The translations under genes and the position numbers were made by a program. The notes beneath the pieces were generated by a model. The model was not told the DNA's origin and ran no database searches. It saw only the letters and a list, made by a program, of their open reading frames with translations. Below are positions 35,692 to 41,618 of a stretch of DNA of 41,618 bases, one piece after another; position 1 is the stretch's first letter; each line of letters starts with the position of its first letter. The DNA comes from Deltaproteobacteria bacterium (GTDB taxonomy: Bacteria > Myxococcota_A > UBA796 > UBA2385): NCBI GenBank assembly GCA_016792625.1, contig JAEUKK010000206.1, positions 1 to 41,618 on the forward strand, given 5' to 3'.

Positions 35692-38600
35692 ATGCAGATC
35701 CGAAAGCTGGAGCTCCACGGCTTCAAGTCCTTCCCTGACCGCACGGCGCTGAGTTTTGGCGCGGGCATCTCGGGCGTGGTGGGCCCCAACGGCTGCGGCA
35801 AGTCCAACGTGGTCGACGCAGTGCGCTGGTGCCTCGGCGAGCAGCGCCCGACCCGCCTGCGTGGCCAAGCCATGCAAGACGTCATCTTCGCCGGCTCGGC
35901 CGACCGCGGGCCGATGGGCTCGGCCGAGGTCACGCTGCACTTCTCTGCCGAAGATGAGCCCTTTCCGGGCGAATATGCCCGGCTCTCTGAGCTGCAGGTC
36001 ACCCGCAAGCTGCACCGCGACGGCTCGAGCGAGTACCTGATCAACCAGCAAAAGGTGCGGCTCAAAGACGTCCAAGACTTGTTCTTGGACTCGGGCGCCG
36101 CCAACCCGCTCTACTCGGTCATCGAGCAGGGGCGCATCGGCGAGATCGTGCGCGCCCGGCCCGAAGAGCGCCGCTCGCTCATCGAAGAGGCCGCCGGCAT
36201 CTCGCGCTACAAGGCCCGCCGCAAAGAGGCCGAGCAGCACCTCGAGAGCACCATCACCAACCTCGGCCGCGCCAGCGACGTGGTCGACAACTTGGCCGCG
36301 CGCCTCCGCGAGCTTGAGAAGCAGGTCGGCAAGGCCATGAAGTACCGGCGCCTCAGCGCGCTGGTGCGGCAAGGCGAGATCTTCCTCGGCCTCTCGCGCT
36401 ACGCGGCCGGTGCCGAAGACCGCCGGGCCCTCACCGAGCAGGCCCGTGACCAGACCGCCAACGAGCGCACGCTCAGCCGCGAGCTTGAGCGCCGGGAAGC
36501 GGCGGTGCAGGCCGGCCGGGCCCGGCTCGAGGTCCTCGACGAGCGCATCGGGCGGCTGCGCGACCGCCTCGCCGAGCTCGAGGCCAGCCGCCGCGAGCTC
36601 GAGTCGGCCCGCCAGTACCAGCGCAAAGAGCGCGAGGACCTGCGGGCCCGCCGCGGCAACCTCGAAGAGCAGCGCGCCGCCGCCGAGGCCGCTGCCGCCG
36701 AGGCCGCCGCGCGGGTGGCCGCCGTGCAGCGCGAGCGGCTCGAGGCCGAGCGCGTGCTGGGCGAGATCGAGGCCGACCTCGAGGCGCTCCGGGCCGAGCA
36801 GCGTGAGGTCGAGGCGGCGGCGCGGGCCCGTCGGGCGCGCATCGACGCGGGCAAGAACGTGGTGATGGGCCATGTGCGCGTCATCACCCAAGCCGAGGCC
36901 GACCAGCGGGCCTGCGTGGCCCGCCGCGAAGACCTGCGCCAGCGCGAGGCGCGCCTCGGCGAGCGCACCGTCGACGCCGACAGCGGGCTCAGCGAGGCCA
37001 AGTCCCAGCACCTCATCGCGGTTGAGGCCGAGGCCGCGGCTGGCCGCCGCTTGGTCCAAGTCAAAGAGGGCGTCGAGAGCGCCCGCCAGGGCGTCGAGCG
37101 CGGTGAAGAGCAGCGCGCCGCCCAGGGCCGCGCGGTGCGCGAGGCCGAGGGCCAGCTCAGCGTCGTGGAGCGCGAAGAGGCGCGGCTGCGGGCCCGCCTC
37201 GACTCGCTGCGCGCCTTGCAGTCCGACAACAGCGGCTTTGAAGAGGCGGCCCGCGCCGCCCTCGCCGTGCCGGGCGTGCGCGGCACCGTCTCGGACCTGC
37301 TCAGCGTGCCCGCCGAGCTCGATCACGCCGTGACCGGCCTGCTCGGCGAGGCGCTTGACGCCATCGTCGCGCCGACCGGGGCGGTGGCGGCGGCGGTGGC
37401 CGCGGCGGTCAAGGGCCGGGTCGACGTGGTGGTGCTTGAGCACGCGCAGCCGGTGCAGGAGCCCTGGCTCGCCGCCTTGGCCGTCGGCGACGATGGTCTG
37501 CGGGCCTTGGGCGCGGTGGTCAGCCGCTGCGCGCGTGTGCCCGACGTGGCGGCGCTCGTCGCGGCGAGCGCGGCGGCCCAGGCGGGGGTGCTCGAGGCGG
37601 GGGCGCACGCCGCGGTTGACGGTCGGGGCCGGCTGCGCCTGGGCGCGCCCGGCTCCGTGGGCGCGGCGCGCCTCGCCCGCAAGCGCGAGATCGCTGATTT
37701 GGGCGTTGTTGTCGCTGAGGCTGAGGGGCGGGTCACCGCCGCGCGTGAGGCCGTGGTCGGGGCCCGCGCGGCCCGTGACGCCGCCCACGCCGCCGCTGAG
37801 GCGGCCCGCGAGGCCCACGAGGGCGCCCGCCGCTTGGTCGGTGAGGCTGAGCTGGCGGTGCGCGAGCATGGCCGTCAGCGCGTTGATCTGGAGAAGCAGG
37901 TGGCGCGCCTTGAGGGCGAGGCCCGGCGCGTGGCGGCCGAGGCCCAAGAGGTCGAGCAGGCCCAGCTCGGCCTCGACCAGCGGGAGCGTGAGCTGGCGGG
38001 TCGGCGCGCCGCCGCCGAGTCCGCCCAGGCCGCCGCCGAGAAGGCCCTGTTGGAAGAGCAGTCCGCCTTGCACGCCGAGGTCCAGGCCGCCGACCGCACC
38101 CGCGAGGCGGTGGGCGCGCGGGCCGCAGAGGGGGCGGGCCTGCGCGAGCGCCTGCTGGGCCTGCGCCGCACCGAGCAGGCGGTGGCGACCCAGCGCGACA
38201 CCTCGGCCGCCCAGGCCGCGCGCGCCGCGGCGGGGCTCGAACAGGCCACCGCCCGCATCGCCGAGCTTGAAGCCGACGATCTGCGCCTCGGGGAGTCCAT
38301 CGCCGCCGTTGAGGGCGAGCAGGACGGCCACCGGGCGCAGCTCGACGAAGATCAGGCCACGGCCAAGGTCCTGCGTGACCAGGTGCGCGCCGACGAGGCC
38401 ACCTTGGGCGACGTGCGCAGCCGGCGCGACGAGGCCCGCAAGTCCCTGGCCGAGCTCGAACAGCAGCTCGGGCAGGTCAAAGAGCAGCTGACCCGCATCC
38501 GCGAGGGGCTCGAGGAGCGCTACGAGATCTCCCCCGCCGGCCTGCTCGACCGCCTCGCCCGCAACGGCCACGTGGTCATCGAGGCCGAGGTCGGGCTCGC

Positions 38601-39342
38601 CCAGGCGCCGGTGCTCGACGAGGTCAAGAAGGGCGACGAGGACGCCGAGGTCGAGGACCTTCGCGTGGTTGGCGCCATGCTCGAAGACGCCGCCCTGCAA
38701 GAGGCCTGGGCCGAGCGCCTCGCCAAGGCCAAGCGGGCCCTGCAGCGCCTCGGCGAGGTCAACCTCGTGGCCTTGCAAGAGTACAAAGATGTCAGCGAGC
38801 GTTTCGCTGAGCTTGACGGCCAGCGCGCCGATCTCGAGCGCTCGGTCAAGTCCATCCGCGGCACGATCGCCCGCCTCAACCGGCTCTGCCGCGACCGCTT
38901 CCGCGAGACCTTTGACCGCGTGGACGCGATCTTCCAAGAGCTGTACCCGCGCTTGGTCGGCGGCGGGAAGGCCCAGCTCCGCCTGACCGACGAAGAGGAC
39001 CTGCTCGAGACCGGCATCGAGGTCTACGTGCAGCCGCCGGGCAAGAAGGCCCAAGCGCTGTCCTTGCTCTCGGGTGGTGAGACGGCGATGGTCGCCATCG
39101 CGCTGATCTTCTCGCTGTTCCGCGTGCGGCCCTCGCCCTTTTGTTTGCTCGACGAGGTCGACGCGCCGCTCGATGAGGCCAACGGTGCGCGGTTCAACGC
39201 GATGTTGTCGGACATGTCGGCGTTGTCGCAGTTCATCGTCATCACACACAACAAGAAGACGATGGAGTGCATGGACACGCTCTACGGCGTGACCATGGTG
39301 CAGGCGGGCGTGTCGCGCCTGGTCACGGTGCAGATCGACTGA
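35692..39342 (+). CDS. smc: Chromosome segregation SMC protein
   Basis: 1216 aa. N-terminal ATPase half-domain with Walker A GPNGCGKS (31-38) and the DAVRWCLGEQ stretch. A long coiled coil from about 170 is interrupted by a hinge at about 510-640 (VPGVRGTVSDLLSVPAELDHAVTGLLG and onward), followed by the returning coiled coil. The C-terminal half-domain has signature LSGGE (1126-1130) and Walker B FCLLDEVDAPLDEAN (from 1150). SMC dimers with ScpA/ScpB compact and segregate the chromosome. No ScpA or ScpB gene is here. The coiled coil is Ala/Glu/Arg-rich. The ATG at 35692 has no clear Shine-Dalgarno site. ftsY follows after 21 nt, as in Bacillus. Confidence 0.97.
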   Translation: MQIRKLELHGFKSFPDRTALSFGAGISGVVGPNGCGKSNVVDAVRWCLGEQRPTRLRGQAMQDVIFAGSADRGPMGSAEVTLHFSAEDEPFPGEYARLSELQVTRKLHRDGSSEYLINQQKVRLKDVQDLFLDSGAANPLYSVIEQGRIGEIVRARPEERRSLIEEAAGISRYKARRKEAEQHLESTITNLGRASDVVDNLAARLRELEKQVGKAMKYRRLSALVRQGEIFLGLSRYAAGAEDRRALTEQARDQTANERTLSRELERREAAVQAGRARLEVLDERIGRLRDRLAELEASRRELESARQYQRKEREDLRARRGNLEEQRAAAEAAAAEAAARVAAVQRERLEAERVLGEIEADLEALRAEQREVEAAARARRARIDAGKNVVMGHVRVITQAEADQRACVARREDLRQREARLGERTVDADSGLSEAKSQHLIAVEAEAAAGRRLVQVKEGVESARQGVERGEEQRAAQGRAVREAEGQLSVVEREEARLRARLDSLRALQSDNSGFEEAARAALAVPGVRGTVSDLLSVPAELDHAVTGLLGEALDAIVAPTGAVAAAVAAAVKGRVDVVVLEHAQPVQEPWLAALAVGDDGLRALGAVVSRCARVPDVAALVAASAAAQAGVLEAGAHAAVDGRGRLRLGAPGSVGAARLARKREIADLGVVVAEAEGRVTAAREAVVGARAARDAAHAAAEAAREAHEGARRLVGEAELAVREHGRQRVDLEKQVARLEGEARRVAAEAQEVEQAQLGLDQRERELAGRRAAAESAQAAAEKALLEEQSALHAEVQAADRTREAVGARAAEGAGLRERLLGLRRTEQAVATQRDTSAAQAARAAAGLEQATARIAELEADDLRLGESIAAVEGEQDGHRAQLDEDQATAKVLRDQVRADEATLGDVRSRRDEARKSLAELEQQLGQVKEQLTRIREGLEERYEISPAGLLDRLARNGHVVIEAEVGLAQAPVLDEVKKGDEDAEVEDLRVVGAMLEDAALQEAWAERLAKAKRALQRLGEVNLVALQEYKDVSERFAELDGQRADLERSVKSIRGTIARLNRLCRDRFRETFDRVDAIFQELYPRLVGGGKAQLRLTDEEDLLETGIEVYVQPPGKKAQALSLLSGGETAMVAIALIFSLFRVRPSPFCLLDEVDAPLDEANGARFNAMLSDMSALSQFIVITHNKKTMECMDTLYGVTMVQAGVSRLVTVQID

Positions 39343-39363
39343 GTCTGCCTGGCGGGGGGTCTG

Positions 39364-40410
39364 ATGGACGTGCCGGTCGACATTCTCGCGCAAGGCCCTG
39401 CCGTGATCGCCGCGGCGGTGGCGGGGGTGTTGGCCGTGATCGGTGGCCTCGCCTTCGCCCTGCGGCGGCGTCGGGGGCCGGATGCGGCAGAGGCGGGGGC
39501 AGGCGCAGGCCCAAGGCAGCCGACCGGCGGCTTCTTCGCCGGCTTCGCCCGCACACGCGAGGCCCTCGCAGCGCGCTTGGCCGGCTTGGGCGACAAGGGC
39601 GCCGACGCCGCCTTCGAGCAGCTGGAAGAGGCGCTGATCAGCGCGGACGTCGGCGTGAAGACCGCGACCACGGTGGTCGAGGGGGTCCGCCGCCGTGTCA
39701 GCCGCGGCGCAGACGGCGTGGCGCTGCGCGCGGGGCTCAAGGCCGAGCTGGTCGAGCGCCTGGGTGCCGCGGTGCCCATCGCCGATGCGCCGCCCGCCGC
39801 GCCGCTGGTGATCTTGGTCGTCGGGGTCAATGGCAGCGGCAAGACCACGACCATCGGCAAGCTCGCCGCCCGCTATGTGCGCGGCGGCAAGAAGGTGCTG
39901 CTGGCCGCGGGCGACACCTTCCGCGCCGGTGCCATCGAGCAGCTGCAGATCTGGGGCGAGCGGGCGGGCGCCCAGGTGGTCGCGCACCAAGAGGGCGCCG
40001 ACCCGGCGGCGGTCATCTTCGACGCGCTCGAGGCCGGGAAGGCGCGCGGCGTCGATGTGGTCATCTGTGACACGGCCGGCCGCCTCCAAGCCCAGTCGAC
40101 CCTGATGGACCAGCTCAGCAAGGTCGTGCGGGTGATGAAGAAGGCGGTTCCGCGCGGGCCGGATGAGGTGCTGCTGGTCCTCGACGGCACCAGCGGCCAG
40201 AACGCGATGAGCCAGGCCCGCATCTTCAAAGCGGTGGTGGGGGTGACCGGCGTCGCGCTCACCAAGCTCGACGGTACGGCCAAAGGTGGCGTCGTGGTGG
40301 CGATCAAGGACGAGCTCGGACTCGACGTCAAGCTCGTCGGGCTCGGCGAGGGCGTCGACGACCTGCGGGACTTCGAGCCCGCAGCCTTTGTCGAAGCGCT
40401 GGTGGGATAG
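39364..40410 (+). CDS. ftsY: Signal recognition particle receptor FtsY
   Basis: 348 aa. An N-terminal hydrophobic segment (about 12-33) with a following RRRR anchors it to the membrane, more like the short FtsY types than the long acidic E. coli form. The NG domain from about 55 has GVNGSGKTT (G1, 154-162), DTFRAGAIEQL (184-194), DTAGR (236-240) and TKLDGTAKGG (300-309). It docks the SRP-ribosome complex for cotranslational membrane insertion. It follows smc by 21 nt and precedes zapA by 61 nt. Confidence 0.97.
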   Translation: MDVPVDILAQGPAVIAAAVAGVLAVIGGLAFALRRRRGPDAAEAGAGAGPRQPTGGFFAGFARTREALAARLAGLGDKGADAAFEQLEEALISADVGVKTATTVVEGVRRRVSRGADGVALRAGLKAELVERLGAAVPIADAPPAAPLVILVVGVNGSGKTTTIGKLAARYVRGGKKVLLAAGDTFRAGAIEQLQIWGERAGAQVVAHQEGADPAAVIFDALEAGKARGVDVVICDTAGRLQAQSTLMDQLSKVVRVMKKAVPRGPDEVLLVLDGTSGQNAMSQARIFKAVVGVTGVALTKLDGTAKGGVVVAIKDELGLDVKLVGLGEGVDDLRDFEPAAFVEALVG

Positions 40411-40471
40411 CCGCGCGGGCGGGTCGAGCCCGCCCCTCTCCCTCGGTCCAGAACCGGCAGCAGGAGCCCGA

Positions 40472-40762
40472 ATGCAAGTCCGCATCACCATCCGCGGCCG
40501 CCAGTACACCGTGCGGGGCGATGACTCGGAAGAGGACGTCCGCGGCGTCGCCGCCGAGCTTGAGACGCGCCTCGCCGAGGTCGCGAGCCGCACCCGGTCC
40601 TTCGACGAGTACACCATCGCGCTGCTCACCGCGCTGAACTTGACCAGCGAGCTTCGCCGGCTGCGCAGCCGCACGATGGACCGCCTCGGCGAGCTGGACC
40701 GTGAGGCCGCCTCGCTCTCGGCCATGCTCGAGGCCGCCCTCCCGGCGGAGGGCGAGGGGTGA
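40472..40762 (+). CDS. zapA: Cell division protein ZapA
   Basis: 96 aa, the usual size. VRITIRGRQYTVRGDDSEEDVRGVAAELETRLAEVA is the ZapA head domain pattern (short strands then a helix), followed by a long coiled-coil helix (SFDEYTIALLTALNLTSELRRLRSR). ZapA cross-links FtsZ filaments. AGGAG precedes the ATG. The overlapping GTGA couples it to the DUF2752 gene. In many proteobacteria a 6S RNA gene lies soon after zapA; here a structured noncoding stretch begins about 560 bp on. Confidence 0.85.
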   Translation: MQVRITIRGRQYTVRGDDSEEDVRGVAAELETRLAEVASRTRSFDEYTIALLTALNLTSELRRLRSRTMDRLGELDREAASLSAMLEAALPAEGEG

Positions 40763-41247
40763 GCGGGGGGGCCGCTGCGGCGGGGCGAGCCTGGTGGGGC
40801 GCGCTCCCGGCGGGCCTGCAAGATCGCCTGGTTGGCGTCATCCTCGCTGTTCCCACCTCGGTGGTGCTCGGCCTCGCTGCGTGGCTTGAGCCGGCCGCGG
40901 GCGGGGTGGGCACCCACAAGCAGCTGGGGCTCAACGGCTGCGCGGTGCTGACCGCGACCGGTTGGCCGTGCCCCATGTGCGGCATGACCACGACCTTCGC
41001 GCACATGGCGCACCTCTCGCCGGTCGATGCGGCGCTCACCCAGCCCTTCGGCGTGGTGCTGTTCTTGCTGACCGTGGCCTTCGCCAGCGTCGGCTGGTCA
41101 GACCTATTGCTGCCCGCCGGTCGATGGCGCCGCCTGCGCGAACTCGCGCTCGCCCGTGAGGTGCCCCTCGCGGTGGCCGCCCTGGTGGGCATGGGCCTGG
41201 GCTGGGCCTACAAGGCGGCGGTGATGCGGGGAGAATTGCCCTGGTAG
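40759..41247 (+). CDS. DUF2752 membrane protein
   Basis: 162 aa from GTG at 40759, overlapping the zapA stop. Three hydrophobic segments (about 25-42, 96-113 and 137-155). The family motif CPMCGMTT (71-78) follows the first segment, with the nearby conserved HMAHLSPVDA. DUF2752 proteins are small membrane proteins of unknown function; the two cysteines could bind a metal or form a redox pair. Coupling to zapA is clear from the overlap but the meaning is not. Confidence 0.85.
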   Translation: MSGGAAAAGRAWWGALPAGLQDRLVGVILAVPTSVVLGLAAWLEPAAGGVGTHKQLGLNGCAVLTATGWPCPMCGMTTTFAHMAHLSPVDAALTQPFGVVLFLLTVAFASVGWSDLLLPAGRWRRLRELALAREVPLAVAALVGMGLGWAYKAAVMRGELPW

Positions 41248-41266
41248 CACCGGGCAGATCTGCAGA

Positions 41267-41578
41267 TCAAGAAAAAGGTGGTGACTGAGCCTTGCCAGCA
41301 CGCGGGGGATTGAATAAACCGGGTGGGCTGGGGGCGGCGCCGCCCCGCGGTGAAAGCCGCGAGATGGCGACGCTCCTTGGTGGAGCTTGCGACGGCAGGG
41401 TGTGGGTGCTCGACGCGGTTGAGCGCGCCCCCTCCGTCAACACAGCGTCCCCAAAGTCGGGTGAACGGGGCTTAGGTCTCCTCCCCGCCAGCGCGGCCTC
41501 CAGAGCCTCGGCTCTGGTCGGAAGCGGCCGGTCTTTGAAAAACAGGTAGCAGCTCTCGTTGATTGAAGAAGAGCTCAT
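41267..41578 (-). CDS. Doubtful small ORF opposite the structured region
   Basis: 103 aa from ATG at 41576-41578, with GGAGG 4 nt upstream. The N-terminal half (SSSINESCYLFFKDRPLPTR, then AEALEAALAG) looks protein-like, but the C-terminal half is Pro/Ser-rich without pattern, and third-position GC is clearly lower than in neighbours. It occupies the same DNA as the candidate RNA. It could be a small gene whose end overlaps the RNA, or chance. Confidence 0.25.
   Translation of the reverse strand: MSSSSINESCYLFFKDRPLPTRAEALEAALAGRRPKPRSPDFGDAVLTEGARSTASSTHTLPSQAPPRSVAISRLSPRGGAAPSPPGLFNPPRAGKAQSPPFS
41322..41489 (+). ncRNA. Candidate structured RNA, possibly 6S RNA (ssrS)
   Basis: About 168 nt can fold into one long rod. 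Closing stem: GGTGGG (41322-41327) with CCCGCC (41484-41489) and GGGGG (41330-41334) with TCCTC (41479-41483). Next GCCCCG (41342-41347) with CGGGGC (41466-41471), a large bubble, GACGCT (41369-41374) with AGCGTC (41444-41449), a second bubble, then an apical stem GACGG (41391-41395) with CCGTC (41434-41438) continuing through AGGG/CCCT to GTGCTC/GAGCGC. Length, rod shape with central bubbles and the location downstream of zapA fit 6S RNA, which binds sigma70 RNA polymerase. A possible -10 (GAATAA) lies just upstream. The fold was done by hand and the family call is inference. Confidence 0.4.
41500..41517 (+). terminator. Hairpin downstream of the candidate RNA
   Basis: CCAGAGC and GCTCTGG form a perfect 7-bp stem with loop CTCG, 11 nt after the proposed RNA end. 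No immediate T-run follows (GGTCTTTG comes 12 nt later), so it is only a possible terminator. Confidence 0.35.
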
Positions 41579-41618
41579 GGGCCTCCAGCCCGGTCCGCGC
41601 AAGCGGCCGAGCGGGGAG

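Larger units (their letters stand above)
41248..41618. other. Terminal intergenic region with structured sequence
   Basis: 371 bp with lower GC content than the genes around it. It contains a perfect 16-bp palindrome GGGGCGGCGCCGCCCC (41331-41346), a candidate structured RNA (41322-41489), a 7-bp hairpin with a CTCG loop (41500-41517) and a GAATAA-type -10-like sequence at 41312-41317. A minus-strand ORF of 103 aa (41267-41578) begins with a good GGAGG site but is low-complexity in its C-terminal half. A plus-strand ATG at 41577 opens a 14-codon frame that runs off the end. No known gene is recognised. Confidence 0.5.

Noticed and set aside
34900..41013. Very long minus-strand reading frame (2037 codons) opposite smc-ftsY
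   Set aside because: It crosses several unrelated genes, is in register with them, has no domain and lies in the shadow of well-supported proteins.
41340..41400. Cobalamin or other known riboswitch, tmRNA, SRP RNA or RNase P RNA in the terminal noncoding region
   Set aside because: GGTGAAA recalls the cobalamin riboswitch, but the GGGAA and CCGCNACTG parts are absent; the conserved cores of tmRNA, SRP RNA and RNase P RNA were also not found.
41577..41618. Start of a further plus-strand gene at the window end
   Set aside because: Only 14 codons are visible, with no clear ribosome site and no recognisable sequence.

Overview
The window is about 41.6 kb of very GC-rich DNA (roughly 70% or more by eye) from a bacterium. 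Genes are densely packed on both strands, with many 1-8 bp start/stop overlaps. The gene set points to a deltaproteobacterial-type lineage, most likely Myxococcota: a Ser/Thr protein kinase fused to an ATPase-like and helical-repeat region, several lipoproteins with 'DDSG'-type acidic linkers, smc-ftsY-zapA in a row, a bifunctional homocysteine methyltransferase/MTHFR, and a MoxR-VWA pair. That placement is inference from gene content and base composition. I see no IS element, prophage, CRISPR array, rRNA or tRNA, so this looks like ordinary chromosome.

Layout. 1-5905: a lipoprotein, a membrane-anchored metallophosphoesterase, carB and a PPP-type phosphatase overlapping carB. 5973-9705: a kinase/ATPase-like/TPR-like regulator behind a small lipoprotein. 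9778-11630: a flavin-reductase-like protein and a lipoprotein alpha/beta hydrolase. 11617-14480 (minus): acyl-CoA dehydrogenase, NAD-dependent epimerase and a lipoprotein. 14695-18722: an Nfu Fe-S scaffold, an HD phosphohydrolase and the homocysteine methyltransferase/MTHFR fusion. 19062-19739: a small secreted protein with marked codon bias, flanked by UUCG hairpins. 19935-24030: an NYN-LOTUS-like predicted RNase divergent from a MoxR AAA+/VWA pair. 24189-28178: an SDR, a hypothetical protein, and a secreted protein with a degenerate transglutaminase-like region. 28204-31673 (minus): pyruvate dehydrogenase E1 alpha, E1 beta and E2. 31871-34643: a nucleoside transporter and a GT-C type glycosyltransferase. 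34659-41247: a TM2 protein, a gamma-carbonic-anhydrase-like protein, smc, ftsY, zapA and a DUF2752 protein. 41248-41618: a noncoding stretch that can fold into a 6S-like rod.

Regulatory signals. A recurring GTTAG element, often followed by CGCC-type sequence, lies 27-116 nt upstream of seven gene starts and may be a promoter element of this lineage. An array of five TGACGRR sites lies between the divergent genes at 25925 and 26217. A strong bidirectional terminator-like hairpin sits at 24974-25008 and another inverted repeat at 19871-19928. The main genes avoid the codons TTA, CTA and TCA so completely that long antisense frames stay open, including one of about 6.1 kb across smc-ftsY. These antisense frames are not annotated as genes.
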